Source of the DNA: Rheinheimera pleomorphica
GTDB lineage: Bacteria > Pseudomonadota > Gammaproteobacteria > Enterobacterales > Alteromonadaceae
Reading direction: 5' to 3'
Assembly: GCF_011634895.1 (NCBI RefSeq)
Contig: NZ_SIRR01000025.1
Span: forward strand, 211,802 to 275,801
Length of the DNA stretch: 64,000 bases
Shown here: piece after piece, positions 19,014 to 27,273 of the stretch
Layout of the letters: each line of letters begins with the position of its first letter
Numbering within the stretch: position 1 is the first letter of the stretch
The notes under the pieces: generated by a model
Databases searched by the model: none
What the model was told of the DNA's origin: nothing
Seen by the model: the letters and a program-made list of their open reading frames with translations, nothing else
Translations under genes and position numbers: made by a program

Positions 19014-19037
19014 CAGCTCTGCAGTATAAAGATCTCA

Positions 19038-19064
19038 AGCCGCTGTCCCGATAGCGGCTTTTTT
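19038..19064 (+). terminator. Intrinsic terminator after the S41 protease
   Basis: AGCCGCT and AGCGGCT pair around an 8-nt loop, followed by six T (GCTTTTTTATG) on the plus strand, 25 nt after the protease stop. It slightly overlaps the stop of the convergent merR gene. Confidence 0.85.
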
Positions 19065-19503
19065 ATGCCAGCGTTGCTTTCGCCCGTTTTAGCCGCTGGC
19101 GTTTTCCAGCGGCGTGAATAACGCCATCAGCCGCCAGCCCCAGCAAGCGGCGAAACTTAGGACACTGCATATGGCTTGCTGCTGTACATACGGCAGCGTG
19201 GCGTAAACCATCGCGCATTGCCTGCAGTTGTGTAATAGTGTTGTCCAGTTCATCGGCTTTGGCTAACAGCAAGGCGCGGTCGATATCCGGCGGCCCCTTT
19301 TGCCCTAACATTGGTGCCATTTCGTCCAGCGTAAAGCCTGCTGCCCGGCCCAGCGCAATCAATGCCAGCCGCTGCAACACGTTAGCATTAAACACTCTTC
19401 TTAACCCCCGGCGGCCAACAGAGCTGATTAAGCCTTTTTCTTCGTAATAGCGTAACGTCGATGCCGGCACACCCGAGCGTTTGGCAACTTCGGCAATATC
19501 CAT
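19063..19503 (-). CDS. MerR-family transcriptional regulator
   Basis: 146 residues from ATG 19503 (AGGAGC upstream). The winged HTH reads MDIAEVAKRSGVPASTLRYYEEKGLI, followed by the wing (GRRGLRRVFNANVLQRLALI) and a dimerisation helix (about 80-105). It has Cys at CTAASHMQC near the C-terminus, a possible metal or redox sensor, spaced unlike the classical CueR/ZntR loops. It is divergent from the DUF2938 gene, and the shared 77-bp region holds a promoter with a 19-nt spacer and a dyad, the usual MerR target. Confidence 0.9.
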   Translation of the reverse strand: MDIAEVAKRSGVPASTLRYYEEKGLISSVGRRGLRRVFNANVLQRLALIALGRAAGFTLDEMAPMLGQKGPPDIDRALLLAKADELDNTITQLQAMRDGLRHAAVCTAASHMQCPKFRRLLGLAADGVIHAAGKRQRLKRAKATLA

Positions 19504-19512
19504 TATTGCTCC

Positions 19513-19543
19513 TTGACTTAAAGCTAACTTGAAGTTGTACGCT
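19513..19543 (+). promoter_or_regulatory. MerR-type promoter with elongated spacer
   Basis: TTGACT (19513-19518) and TACGCT (19538-19543) are separated by 19 nt, longer than the usual 17. The dyad ACTTAAAG-CTAA-CTTGAAGT (19516-19535, 7 of 8 pairs) lies in the spacer. Such over-long promoters are activated by MerR proteins through DNA distortion. Transcription would start near 19550 and read the DUF2938 gene at 19581. Confidence 0.65.
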
Positions 19544-19580
19544 AACACCGATATTAACTGCAAACAACCAGGAGAATCTG

Positions 19581-20072
19581 ATGGAGCCGCTGTTAGCGAT
19601 TGTACTAATGGGTATTGGTGCTACTGCGCTAATGGATGTGTGGACTATGCTGCGTAAAACACTGTTAGGTGTCGCGCCGGCAAACTATGCCATGGTAGGC
19701 CGCTGGCTACTGCATATGACACGGGGCCAGTTTCGCCATCAGGCGATAGCGGCCGCCCCCGCCATGCGCGGCGAACATAGCGTTGGCTGGTTAGCCCATT
19801 ATCTGATCGGCATTGCCTTTGCTGCGCTACTCATTGCTATTTTTGGTGTCAGCTGGCTGCAACAGCCAAGCCTGCTGCCGGCACTAACCGTGGGTATTGC
19901 CACCGTTGCCGCCCCTTTTTTACTCATGCAACCGGCGATGGGCGCAGGCGTGGCCGCCAGTCGTACACCCAACCCGGTTTCAGCACGCTTACATAGCCTG
20001 CTAACCCATAGCATTTTCGGCCTGGGCTTATACCTGTCCGGCCAGACACTTATGCTGTTGTCGGCGCTATAA
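19581..20072 (+). CDS. DUF2938 integral membrane protein
   Basis: 163 residues, four hydrophobic helices (about 3-20, 73-92, 102-122, 140-160). The pattern MGIGATALMDVWTMLRKTLLGV, GRWLLHMTRGQFRH, GWLAHYLIGIAFA and ARLHSLLTHSIFGLGLYL matches DUF2938 proteins; several conserved His sit on the helices. Function unknown. It is very likely the regulated target of the divergent MerR gene, given the promoter architecture between them. GGAGAA Shine-Dalgarno 8 nt before the ATG. Confidence 0.82.
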   Translation: MEPLLAIVLMGIGATALMDVWTMLRKTLLGVAPANYAMVGRWLLHMTRGQFRHQAIAAAPAMRGEHSVGWLAHYLIGIAFAALLIAIFGVSWLQQPSLLPALTVGIATVAAPFLLMQPAMGAGVAASRTPNPVSARLHSLLTHSIFGLGLYLSGQTLMLLSAL

Positions 20073-20085
20073 GCTAAGCACATTA

Positions 20086-20103
20086 AACGTACAAGTGTGC
20101 ACT
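20086..20103. promoter_or_regulatory. Distal FabR/DesT-like palindrome
   Basis: AACGTACAAGTGTGCACT is an imperfect 18-bp palindrome sharing its core with a second copy 129 bp downstream; the common 18-mers GTACA(A)GTGTGC(A)CTGAA and GTACA(A)ATGTGC(G)CTGAA match at 16 of 18 positions. The form resembles operators of the FabR/DesT TetR family that control unsaturated fatty-acid genes. Confidence 0.45.
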
Positions 20104-20214
20104 GAAATATAAAATCAGCAGCCTGAATAAATAAAATTATATTGTTTATTTTCAATATATTAAAAACCAATAATTCATATAGCCAGACATTCAACTGGCC
20201 AAACCAGATATTTT

Positions 20215-20232
20215 AGTGTACAAATGTGCGCT
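20215..20232. promoter_or_regulatory. Proximal FabR/DesT-like palindrome of the desaturase operon
   Basis: AGTGTACAAATGTGCGCT has half-sites AGTGTACA and TGTGCGCT (6 of 8 complementary pairs). It lies 28 nt before the reductase GTG, where a repressor would block transcription or escape. Preceded by an AT-rich tract (20110-20190) that probably contains the promoter. Confidence 0.55.
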
Positions 20233-20259
20233 GAATTTTTCTGTGGTAAGTAAATCGCT

Positions 20260-21348
20260 GTGATCACTGTATTAGGCCGCCTGTGGCGGCAATTTTGTTT
20301 AATGCTAGGCAACCAAGCCTCTGTACGTCTGTATTTGTTACCACTGCTACAAGCCATCTGGCCCGGTTTTCTGCCGGGCCAATATCGCGCCCGTTTAATG
20401 TCAGCAAGCTGGCAAACGCCGGATATGGTGCTGTTACGCTTTAACGTGTCGTCGCGCTGGCCGGGTTTTGTGCCAGGCCAGCACCTGCTGTTAACACTTA
20501 CACATAACGGCAGAAACCTGAGCCGGCCTTTTAGCATCTGCTCGCCGCTTAGCCTGTGGCAGGCCACAGGCCAGATTGAACTTTGCTGCAAAGTGAGTCA
20601 GAGCGGCAGCTTTACCCCGCTACTGGCCAGCCTAAAAAGCAATAGCGTAGTGAATATCAGCGCTGCGCAGGGCGATTTTAGCTGGCAACAACCCGCGATG
20701 CCCGCGCTGTTTATTGCCGCCGGCTCCGGTATTACGCCTATTGCTTCTATGCTATTGAGCCAACGCCATTGGTTGGCACCGGCCACTTTATACTACCGCG
20801 TACGCGGCACAGAAAACGCCGCCTTGCTGCAGCGGCTGCAACAGCTGGCAGCACAACAGCCGTTATTTACCCTTCATTTATCCGACAGCCGGTTTGAACA
20901 TAGCGACGTCTTTACCCGGCAAATAGGCACCGCGGCCAATAATAAGCAGCTGTATCTGTGTGGCCCCTCTGCTTTTATGCAGCAGTTAAGCACCGCCTTA
21001 GTACAAGCCGGCGTAGCGAAGGGCGATATTTTTCAGGAGCAATTTGGCCCGGCACTACCGGTATTGGCCGGTGGCGATAACAGCGGCCAGCATCAGGTAG
21101 CGCTGCAACACGCAGCCGGTAATAAGGTGTTTACCGCATCAGCCAACCTGAGTTTGCTGCAAAGTGCCGAGCAACAGGGGGTAAACCCGCGTTTTGGTTG
21201 TCGCATTGGCGTGTGTTTTCAGTGTGTCTGCGACAAAGTCAGCGGCCAGGTGCGTGATATCCGCAGCGGCGCGTTAAGCGGCCATGGCAGTGAACAAATT
21301 CAGTTATGTATCAGCCAGCCGGTCACGGATCTGGTGTTAAAACAATAG
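20260..21348 (+). CDS. Ferredoxin-NAD(P)H reductase, electron donor to the desaturase
   Basis: 362 residues. Order: N-terminal helix/targeting part (1-45), FAD-binding domain (about 45-145, GQHLLLTLTHNGRNLSRPFSICSPL), NAD(P)H-binding domain (about 148-255, ALFIAAGSGITPIASML and LYLCGPSAFMQQL), and a C-terminal plant-type 2Fe-2S domain with CRIGVCFQC plus a later Cys (QLCIS). It would pass electrons from NAD(P)H to the di-iron desaturase encoded 11 nt downstream, as in the P. aeruginosa DesC/DesB pair. Start GTG 20260; an internal ATG at 20302 is an alternative. The pair is probably one operon under the palindromes upstream. Confidence 0.9.
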   Translation: MITVLGRLWRQFCLMLGNQASVRLYLLPLLQAIWPGFLPGQYRARLMSASWQTPDMVLLRFNVSSRWPGFVPGQHLLLTLTHNGRNLSRPFSICSPLSLWQATGQIELCCKVSQSGSFTPLLASLKSNSVVNISAAQGDFSWQQPAMPALFIAAGSGITPIASMLLSQRHWLAPATLYYRVRGTENAALLQRLQQLAAQQPLFTLHLSDSRFEHSDVFTRQIGTAANNKQLYLCGPSAFMQQLSTALVQAGVAKGDIFQEQFGPALPVLAGGDNSGQHQVALQHAAGNKVFTASANLSLLQSAEQQGVNPRFGCRIGVCFQCVCDKVSGQVRDIRSGALSGHGSEQIQLCISQPVTDLVLKQ

Positions 21349-21359
21349 CAGGGCGAACC

Positions 21360-22445
21360 ATGGCATTAAGCAACGAACAATACAACGCGCTGGCCAGCGA
21401 GCTGGACGACATAAAACAGCAGGTGCAGGCACAACTGGGCGAGGCCGATGCGCGTTACATTCGCCGCGTGTTGCTATTGCAGCGTATCAGTGCGATCAGT
21501 GGCCGTATTCTACTGGTGCTAGGCTTTATCACGCCCTGGCTGTGGGGCCTTGGCGTGTTGCTGCTGGCGCTGGGGAAAATTCTCGACAATATGGAAATTG
21601 GCCACAATGTACTGCACGGCCAGTACGACTGGATGAACGATCCGCTATTACACTCCCGCCGCTACGAGTGGGACATCGCCTGCGAGTCAGGCTCCTGGCA
21701 GCGCACCCACAATGTTGAGCATCACAGCTATACCAATATTATCGGCAAGGATCGTGACTTTGGTTATGGCTTGCTGCGTCTTAGCAACGATTTTCGCTGG
21801 CGGCTGCGCAATTTATGGCAAGGCGGCACTTACCTGCTACTGAGCATGTTGTTTCAGTGGGGCGTGTCCTACCACGAGCTGGCTGGCCAGCGGGTGTTTT
21901 TCGGTAAAAAGAAGAATGACCGCCAAACGCAGGTGTCTGACACTGAACTTAAAAAAGCCTTTTTTGTTAAAGGCGCGCGCCAACTGATAAAAGACTATCT
22001 GTTCTTTCCGTTAATAGCAGGGCCGATGTGGCTGTGGGTGCTGTGCGGTAATTTACTGGCCAATTTAATCCGCAATTTATGGACATCAACAGTAATCTTT
22101 TGCGGCCACTTTACTAAAGAGGTGTATGCCTTTAAGGCGGCGGATTGCGAAAACGAAAGCCGCGGCCATTGGTATTACCGCCAGATGCTGGGCTCGTCCA
22201 ACTTTACCGGCCCAACCTGGCTGCATATTTTAACCGGCCATTTAAGCTGCCAGATAGAGCACCATTTATTTCCCGATATCCCTGCCCGGCATTATCCGAA
22301 GATGGCCAAACAGGTGCAGGCAATAGCGGCAAAATACGGCATCCCGTATAACACCGGCAGCTTTTTGCGCCAGTACAGCACAGTGTTTTGGCGCATTATG
22401 CGCTATTCACTGCCCGGTGGTAAAAGCGCGGTAAAAGCATTGTAG
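21360..22445 (+). CDS. Membrane fatty acid desaturase (di-iron)
   Basis: 361 residues. Three histidine boxes typical of membrane acyl desaturases: HNVLHG (after GKILDNMEIG), HNVEHHSYTN, and QIEHHLFPDIPARHYP. Hydrophobic pairs flank the boxes (about 45-75 and 215-245). It introduces double bonds in membrane lipid acyl chains, using electrons from the upstream reductase. ATG 21360 with AGGG upstream. The TAG stop is formed by the first bases of a REP element (TTG TAG GGG), so the repeat array begins inside the stop codon. Confidence 0.92.
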   Translation: MALSNEQYNALASELDDIKQQVQAQLGEADARYIRRVLLLQRISAISGRILLVLGFITPWLWGLGVLLLALGKILDNMEIGHNVLHGQYDWMNDPLLHSRRYEWDIACESGSWQRTHNVEHHSYTNIIGKDRDFGYGLLRLSNDFRWRLRNLWQGGTYLLLSMLFQWGVSYHELAGQRVFFGKKKNDRQTQVSDTELKKAFFVKGARQLIKDYLFFPLIAGPMWLWVLCGNLLANLIRNLWTSTVIFCGHFTKEVYAFKAADCENESRGHWYYRQMLGSSNFTGPTWLHILTGHLSCQIEHHLFPDIPARHYPKMAKQVQAIAAKYGIPYNTGSFLRQYSTVFWRIMRYSLPGGKSAVKAL

Positions 22446-22613
22446 GGGCGCATCTTTGCGCCCGATTTGGCGTAGGGGCGCATTATTGCGCCCAATTTGT
22501 GCAGGAGCGTATATTTACGCCGGATTTGGCGCAGGGGCGCATCTTTGCGCACGATATGCGGGGCATATAATTAACGCCCGATGTTCTGCCTGGGCGCAAT
22601 AATGCGCCCCTAC
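22442..22613. repeat. REP/BIME block A, six hairpins with about 30-bp period
   Basis: Hairpins of the form GTAGGGGCGCA-(4 nt)-TGCGCCC start at 22442 and 22472. Diverged copies follow at 22501 (GCAGGAGCGTA) and 22531 (GCAGGGGCGCA), with GATTTGGC-like spacers, so the unit is about 30 bp. A degraded palindrome lies at 22560-22579 and an inverted copy ending CGCCCCTAC at 22592-22613. The block fills exactly the space between two convergent genes, touching the desaturase stop and ending 2 nt before the CBS-protein stop. Related to blocks B-D and to the RAYT transposase at 63.3 kb. Confidence 0.9.
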
Positions 22614-22615
22614 AG

Positions 22616-23044
22616 TTAATTTGCCGTCGTGCGTTTATCGGTGCGGTCCAGTGCGCGAATAATATCGCGCCAGCTTAAAATACCCTGCGGCCGATTGTGG
22701 CTGTCGACTACCGGTATGCAGGACACCCCTTCATGGTTAAATAAATGAATAGCATCCATCACCTTAGCCTCTGGCTGCAACGTCACTGGCTTGCGCAGCA
22801 TCACCTGATGCACTTTTTTATTTAAGGTGGCTAAATCGCGCGGCGTTTCTGCTGCGGTGCCAATATGTGGGCTTAAGGCTTTAAATAAATCGCGGTCAGA
22901 TAACACACCAATTAAGATGCCCTTCTCTACCACCAGCACATGGTGAAACTTTACGTGGTCAAAAATTTGCTTTACGACACTAAGGGTATCATCGGGTGAA
23001 ACGCTCACCGGTTTGGCGCTCATTAAACGGGCAACATTCAACAT
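22616..23044 (-). CDS. Two-CBS-domain protein
   Basis: 142 residues made almost entirely of a CBS pair (Bateman module): MSAKPVSVSPDDTLSVVKQIF...GVLSDRDLFKAL and VMLRKPVTLQPEAKVMDAIHLFNHEGVSCIPVVDSHNRPQGILSWRDIIRAL. Such stand-alone modules bind adenine nucleotides and regulate partner proteins; no partner is adjacent. Soluble, cytoplasmic. Convergent with the desaturase gene across REP block A. Confidence 0.9.
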   Translation of the reverse strand: MLNVARLMSAKPVSVSPDDTLSVVKQIFDHVKFHHVLVVEKGILIGVLSDRDLFKALSPHIGTAAETPRDLATLNKKVHQVMLRKPVTLQPEAKVMDAIHLFNHEGVSCIPVVDSHNRPQGILSWRDIIRALDRTDKRTTAN

Positions 23045-23229
23045 AGGTTACTCTTGGCTAAGCCACTGTAAAACTTCACTCTTATGGCCAAGACTATAGC
23101 GTTTTTTAGCGGCATTACCAGCCCTGAGCAATAGCGGCTACGCCTGGTGTTTTTAGCCAAAAACAGTTAATTCTGCACTTTTGGCCAAAAACGACTAAAT
23201 TTGAACTACTCGTCAGCCTGGTATTGTTT

Positions 23230-23778
23230 ATGCGCGAACAGATCTTAGATACAGCCCTGACACTGGCTGCTAACACCCATTGGGAGCACCTGAGCTTGCA
23301 CCAGGTGGCCACTGCGTTGGGCATTAGCCTGGCCGATATTTACCCGCACTACCGTACTAAAGATGAGTTAGTTGATGCCTGGTTTGACCGCGCCGATAAA
23401 GCGATGTTAGCCGCTGCGCAAACTGCAGCGTTACCGGCGGCACAGCGTATTGAGCAGGCGATAAAACGCTGGCTTGGCGCACTGGCCCCCTACCATAAGC
23501 TGACCGGCCAGATGCTGTTATATAAACTGGAACCGGGCCATATTCATTTGCAGTTAGGCGGTGTGTTACGCCTTAGCCGCACCGTGCAGTGGCTGCGCGA
23601 AGCGGCGCAATTACAGGCCAGTGGCGCTGCACGTATTGGCCAGGAGTTGGCACTGAGCGCGCTGTTTGTCGCGGTATTTATCTACTGGCTAAACGACAGC
23701 TCAGTAGCGCAGCAACATAGTCTGGCGTTGCTGCAGCGCAAACTCCGCTGCAGCGATAACCTAAAACTATGGCGTTAA
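23230..23778 (+). CDS. TetR-family transcriptional regulator
   Basis: 182 residues. The N-terminal HTH reads REQILDTALTLAANTHWEHLSLHQVATALGISLADIYPHYRTKDELVDAWFDRAD (1-55), the TetR signature. The C-terminal ligand domain is helical and unassigned. ATG at 23230; no good Shine-Dalgarno. It overlaps the convergent DUF2254 gene by a few bases. The upstream region (23140-23215) contains TTTTTAGCCAAAAAC and TTTTGGCCAAAAACG, a repeated GGCCAAAA-type element that may be its operator. Whether it controls the desaturase operon 1 kb away is unknown. Confidence 0.85.
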   Translation: MREQILDTALTLAANTHWEHLSLHQVATALGISLADIYPHYRTKDELVDAWFDRADKAMLAAAQTAALPAAQRIEQAIKRWLGALAPYHKLTGQMLLYKLEPGHIHLQLGGVLRLSRTVQWLREAAQLQASGAARIGQELALSALFVAVFIYWLNDSSVAQQHSLALLQRKLRCSDNLKLWR

Positions 23779-25025
23779 GTGTCCATCAGCGCTCGGTGCA
23801 GCGCTTTTAACCGGGCAAGGTCACTGGCGTGGCGTTGTGCCTGTTCAGCCCTTGCCAGCGCGTCTTCGGAGTGGCGCCTGGCCTGAATACGCAGCTGTGG
23901 GTTCATTTTTGCCAGGGCAATAAAGCTTTTTTGTAAGCGGATCTGAATTTCAACCAGGGCCGCACCGTCACGGGCTATCGGCGTGAAAAAATCATCGAAC
24001 AAATCGTTAAGCGACAACCCTAGCTGCCAGAGCCGCGGATAACGCACGACAGCGTCACTGCTATCGGGCAGTTGCCAGTTACTTAATACCCGCATACCAC
24101 GGCCGATAATCTCAATGGCAGTGCCAGGGTCATTAATGGCCGGTGACAAGGCTTTAGAAGCTATTTCGGCCAGCACCAGCAGGCCAAAGCGCGGATCCTG
24201 ATCAAAGCTGCGAAAATCTTCAATAGTAAAGGCCTTAGCTAAGCTGTCGGTGTTATCCGGCAGCTCGCCGTCGATCCACAGCAGTGGCCGGCCTGGCTCG
24301 ATAAAAACACCGGCACGCACCACAATAAACACCTTACAGTCGTGCGCTTGTGCCCAGCTATAAATGGCGTTTACATCGACATGCTGAATATAGCCAATGG
24401 TTGAGGTTAAAAAGGCTTTGGCGCGCTCTGGCACTTGTGCCAGGGTTGTCAGCGGGTTGGCCCCGAGCCAGGGATCGTTAACAAAGGCCATCAGCGCCGC
24501 ATAGGCTTTGTCCTCTACCCGGTTGGCGGTTTCCCCTACCCGACCCAGGCCCGATAAATGGTTTATCCATACCAGTATTGTAATAACAATCAGCGCCGTA
24601 ACCACTATCGTCGTTAAAAACAGCACGACCTCACCACGCTCGTTATAAAGCTTAGTGTTAAGCAGAATAATGCTGACAATACTGTATAAAAACGAGCCGA
24701 CAAAGGTTGCCAGCGCATTGTGTGTCGTGCTGTCTTCCATTAGCAGCCGGGTGGCCCGCGGTGACACGCTGTTGGTGGAGGCGCTAAAGGCGGCAATCAT
24801 AATACTAAGCGAAAAGGTAGTAACGGCCAGCATGCTCGATGCCAGAATCGTCAGGATTTTCTCCGCCGCACCGGCGCCAATAATACCGGCGACAGAGGCG
24901 GGGATCAGATCCTGCAGCAGCACCGCCACTAAGGCCGATAACAACGCCAACAGTGCAAAGGCTACGGTTCGTACCCACAAGGTGCGGCTTAGTTTAAGTA
25001 GCTTCCAGCCCCATTTTGTTACCAT
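23775..25025 (-). CDS. DUF2254 membrane protein
   Basis: 416 residues. Four N-terminal transmembrane helices (about 17-40, 55-80, 105-127, 133-153) with SMLAVTTFSLSIMIAAFSASTNSVSPRATRLL, followed by a soluble C-terminal half (LAEIASKALSPAINDPGTAIEIIGRGMRVL). This matches DUF2254, an inner-membrane family without established role. Same strand as, and 4 nt downstream of, mnmH-selD, so it could be transcribed with them. Confidence 0.87.
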   Translation of the reverse strand: MVTKWGWKLLKLSRTLWVRTVAFALLALLSALVAVLLQDLIPASVAGIIGAGAAEKILTILASSMLAVTTFSLSIMIAAFSASTNSVSPRATRLLMEDSTTHNALATFVGSFLYSIVSIILLNTKLYNERGEVVLFLTTIVVTALIVITILVWINHLSGLGRVGETANRVEDKAYAALMAFVNDPWLGANPLTTLAQVPERAKAFLTSTIGYIQHVDVNAIYSWAQAHDCKVFIVVRAGVFIEPGRPLLWIDGELPDNTDSLAKAFTIEDFRSFDQDPRFGLLVLAEIASKALSPAINDPGTAIEIIGRGMRVLSNWQLPDSSDAVVRYPRLWQLGLSLNDLFDDFFTPIARDGAALVEIQIRLQKSFIALAKMNPQLRIQARRHSEDALARAEQAQRHASDLARLKALHRALMDT

Positions 25026-25028
25026 GTT

Positions 25029-26132
25029 TTAGCCTCTTTGCTGCTGCCACCACTTGCTAAGCTCAGTAGCGTTCCCCCTCATCAGTACCGGCAAGCTGCG
25101 TTTTTGCAACTGATATTGATACATAGGATCGTAGTAATCTGTTAGTAGCCGCGCTATCCACAACCGGTGCAAATTGATATCGCCAGTTTGCTGCTGCGCA
25201 CTTAATGCCTGTTCCAGCATAGCAGCCAATTCGCTGTAAAGGGCGCCGCCTAAACGTTTGGCAATGCGCGCCATACCCTGGCGCAACATGTCGCTAAACA
25301 CCTCAAAGCCCTGCTGGCCCACTGTGGCAACGGCCTCGGCATACAAGTCGATAATATAATCCTGCAGTATCACCTCAATGCGGGCACTAAGCGGCTCTTC
25401 CAGTAACAGCAGCGGGCTTTGCTGCATTGCCTGATACAGTGCGTGCGGAATATTGCGCTGGCCTATCAGCAGACTTTCATCCTCTAACAGCAAAAACGGC
25501 GGTTGTGTGCTTTGTACCTGTAAAAACCTGGCCGCCAGGTTGTTCTCAAAACTGATTTGGCTGGGCTGGGCTGCAAGCTTACGGCCAAAAGCCGAGCCGC
25601 GATGGTTGGCCAGCGCTTCTAAATCTACCGCCTGTAACTGCGTTAATAAACGGGTTTTGCCACTGCCGGTGGGGCCGGCCAGCAGCAACAGCGGTTGGCT
25701 TGCCACCTGCGCTATCGCGTTAATCGCCGCCTGACGCAGCGCTTTAAAGCCGCCGGTTATTCTGGGGTAAAGCACGCCGGCATCAGCAAGCCACTGCTGC
25801 GCAATTTGCGAGCGCAGGCCACCGCGCGCGCAGTACAAGATGCCATTGGGGTGTGCTTTGGCAAAATCAGCCCAGGCTTGTACCCGCGCCGCTTTTACTT
25901 CGCCCTGCACCAGCTGGTGCCCCAGCGCTATGGCCGCCTGCTGGCCCTGCTGTTTATAGCAGGTACCGACAGCAGCGCGTTCGGTATCGGTCAGCAGTGG
26001 TAAATTGACACTGCCATACAAGGCACCGCGGCTAAATTCCATCGGGGCGCGTACATCCAGCAAAGGTAGCTGCCGGCGCAAAATCTCGTCATAGTGAGCA
26101 CACAGCGGCAACGTATCCGGTATCTTGCTCAT
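25029..26132 (-). CDS. mnmH: tRNA 2-selenouridine synthase
   Basis: 367 residues. An N-terminal rhodanese domain has the active Cys in YCARGGLRSQ (Cys101), followed by a P-loop domain (LAGPTGSGKTRLL, 153-162). This fusion is diagnostic of MnmH (SelU/YbbB), which replaces the sulfur of 2-thiouridine at the tRNA wobble position with selenium, via geranylated tRNA. It uses selenophosphate from SelD, whose gene is immediately upstream with a one-base TGATG overlap. Confidence 0.96.
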   Translation of the reverse strand: MSKIPDTLPLCAHYDEILRRQLPLLDVRAPMEFSRGALYGSVNLPLLTDTERAAVGTCYKQQGQQAAIALGHQLVQGEVKAARVQAWADFAKAHPNGILYCARGGLRSQIAQQWLADAGVLYPRITGGFKALRQAAINAIAQVASQPLLLLAGPTGSGKTRLLTQLQAVDLEALANHRGSAFGRKLAAQPSQISFENNLAARFLQVQSTQPPFLLLEDESLLIGQRNIPHALYQAMQQSPLLLLEEPLSARIEVILQDYIIDLYAEAVATVGQQGFEVFSDMLRQGMARIAKRLGGALYSELAAMLEQALSAQQQTGDINLHRLWIARLLTDYYDPMYQYQLQKRSLPVLMRGNATELSKWWQQQRG

Positions 26133-27175
26133 CAGCGTACGCGGATACGGTGGCCGCGGCCGCGGGCTTTTAGCTCACCTATTGGCTGCAGCGCTAAATC
26201 ATACTCTACCGCCAGATGAATAAAAGCCGCTTCGGCGTCAGGGCTAACGGCCACCAACAAGCCGCCGCTGGTTTGCGGATCGCACAGGAGTGCCTGCTGC
26301 TCGCTGCTTAGTGGCGATACCTTGGCACCATAGCTGGCAAAATTGCGGCCACTGCCTCCCGGAATGCAGCCTTTGGCAATATAGTTTGCTACTTCGGGTA
26401 ACACCGGCACCGCATGGCTGTCCAGCTCGGCATACAGGCCACTGCCTTCACACATTTCCAGCAAATGACCAAGCAGCCCAAAGCCGGTAACGTCGGTCAT
26501 CGCTGAGATACCCTCAAGCCTGGCAATATCGGCGCCGATCCGGTTCAGCTGCACCATAGTGTCGCGCGCCAGCATTGCATGCTCTGGCAGCAGTTTTTTC
26601 TGCTTTTGTGCCGTGGTTAAAATGCCCACACCGAGCGGTTTGGTTAAATACAGTCGATCACCGGCTTGGGCGGTGTCATTGCGTTTTAGCCGGGTAATAG
26701 CAACCCGGCCATTTACCGACAGGCCAAAAATCGGCTCTGGGGCATCAATGCTGTGGCCACCGGCCAGCACTATGCCAGCCTCTTTACAGGTGTGCCGTGC
26801 CCCTTCAAGCACCTGCTGCGCCAGGTCTGCCGGTAGCTTAGTCACCGGCCAGCCTAAAATGGCTATTGCCAGCATCGGCGTGCCGCCCATCGCATAAATG
26901 TCACTGATAGCGTTAGTGGCAGCAATGCGGCCAAAATCGAAGGCGTCATCGCAAATCGGCATAAAAAAGTCGGTGGTGCTTAAAAGCGCTGTGCCATCTC
27001 CCAAATCATAGGCGGCGGCATCATCTTTACTGGCATTGCCCACCAGTAATTTACTGTCACTAAATTTAAGCTTAGTTTTTAGAATAGTATCAAGCACTTG
27101 TGGCGATATCTTGCAACCACAACCAGCGCCATGGCTATATTCAGTTAATTTAACAGCAGAAAAGTCCAACATCAT
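26132..27175 (-). CDS. selD: Selenide, water dikinase
   Basis: 347 residues from ATG 27175. It makes selenophosphate from selenide and ATP. The catalytic Cys/Lys pair lies in [12 protein letters not shown] (Cys19, Lys22), so this is the Cys form, not a Sec form. Other signatures: [52 protein letters not shown] and [12 protein letters not shown]. The start is uncertain by one codon (tandem ATGATG) and lacks a strong Shine-Dalgarno. The only selenium-using partner in the window is MnmH; selA/selB are not here. Confidence 0.96.
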   Translation of the reverse strand: MMLDFSAVKLTEYSHGAGCGCKISPQVLDTILKTKLKFSDSKLLVGNASKDDAAAYDLGDGTALLSTTDFFMPICDDAFDFGRIAATNAISDIYAMGGTPMLAIAILGWPVTKLPADLAQQVLEGARHTCKEAGIVLAGGHSIDAPEPIFGLSVNGRVAITRLKRNDTAQAGDRLYLTKPLGVGILTTAQKQKKLLPEHAMLARDTMVQLNRIGADIARLEGISAMTDVTGFGLLGHLLEMCEGSGLYAELDSHAVPVLPEVANYIAKGCIPGGSGRNFASYGAKVSPLSSEQQALLCDPQTSGGLLVAVSPDAEAAFIHLAVEYDLALQPIGELKARGRGHRIRVR

Positions 27176-27220
27176 CAGGCAGGGCAACTAAAAGCGACAA
27201 ACATCATGCCAACATAACCA

Positions 27221-27254
27221 AAGCCCTGACAGATCACAAGAGCCGTCAGGGCTT
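27221..27254. terminator. Terminator hairpin between selD and the SIMPL gene
   Basis: AAGCCCTGAC and GTCAGGGCTT are perfect inverted arms around a 14-nt loop, 19 nt past the SIMPL-gene stop. On the minus strand the stem is followed by TGGTTATG, a weak T-run. It isolates the SIMPL gene from the selD operon. Confidence 0.65.
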
Positions 27255-27273
27255 TTCACTTAAGTTCAGCGGG

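Noticed and set aside
22442..22613. Regularly spaced 30-bp repeats resembling a small CRISPR array
   Set aside because: The spacers are near-identical (GATTTGGC-like) and short, the repeats are GC-rich hairpins shared with dispersed blocks, and there are no cas genes.
23230..23778. TetR gene as the DesT/FabR regulator of the desaturase operon
   Set aside because: It is separated from the operon by the CBS gene and a REP block, its C-domain is not recognisably FabR/DesT, and its own upstream repeats (GGCCAAAA type) differ from the palindromes at the desaturase operon.
26132..27175. Selenocysteine codon or SECIS in selD
   Set aside because: The active-site position is an ordinary Cys codon and no in-frame TGA is read through; selA/selB are not present here.
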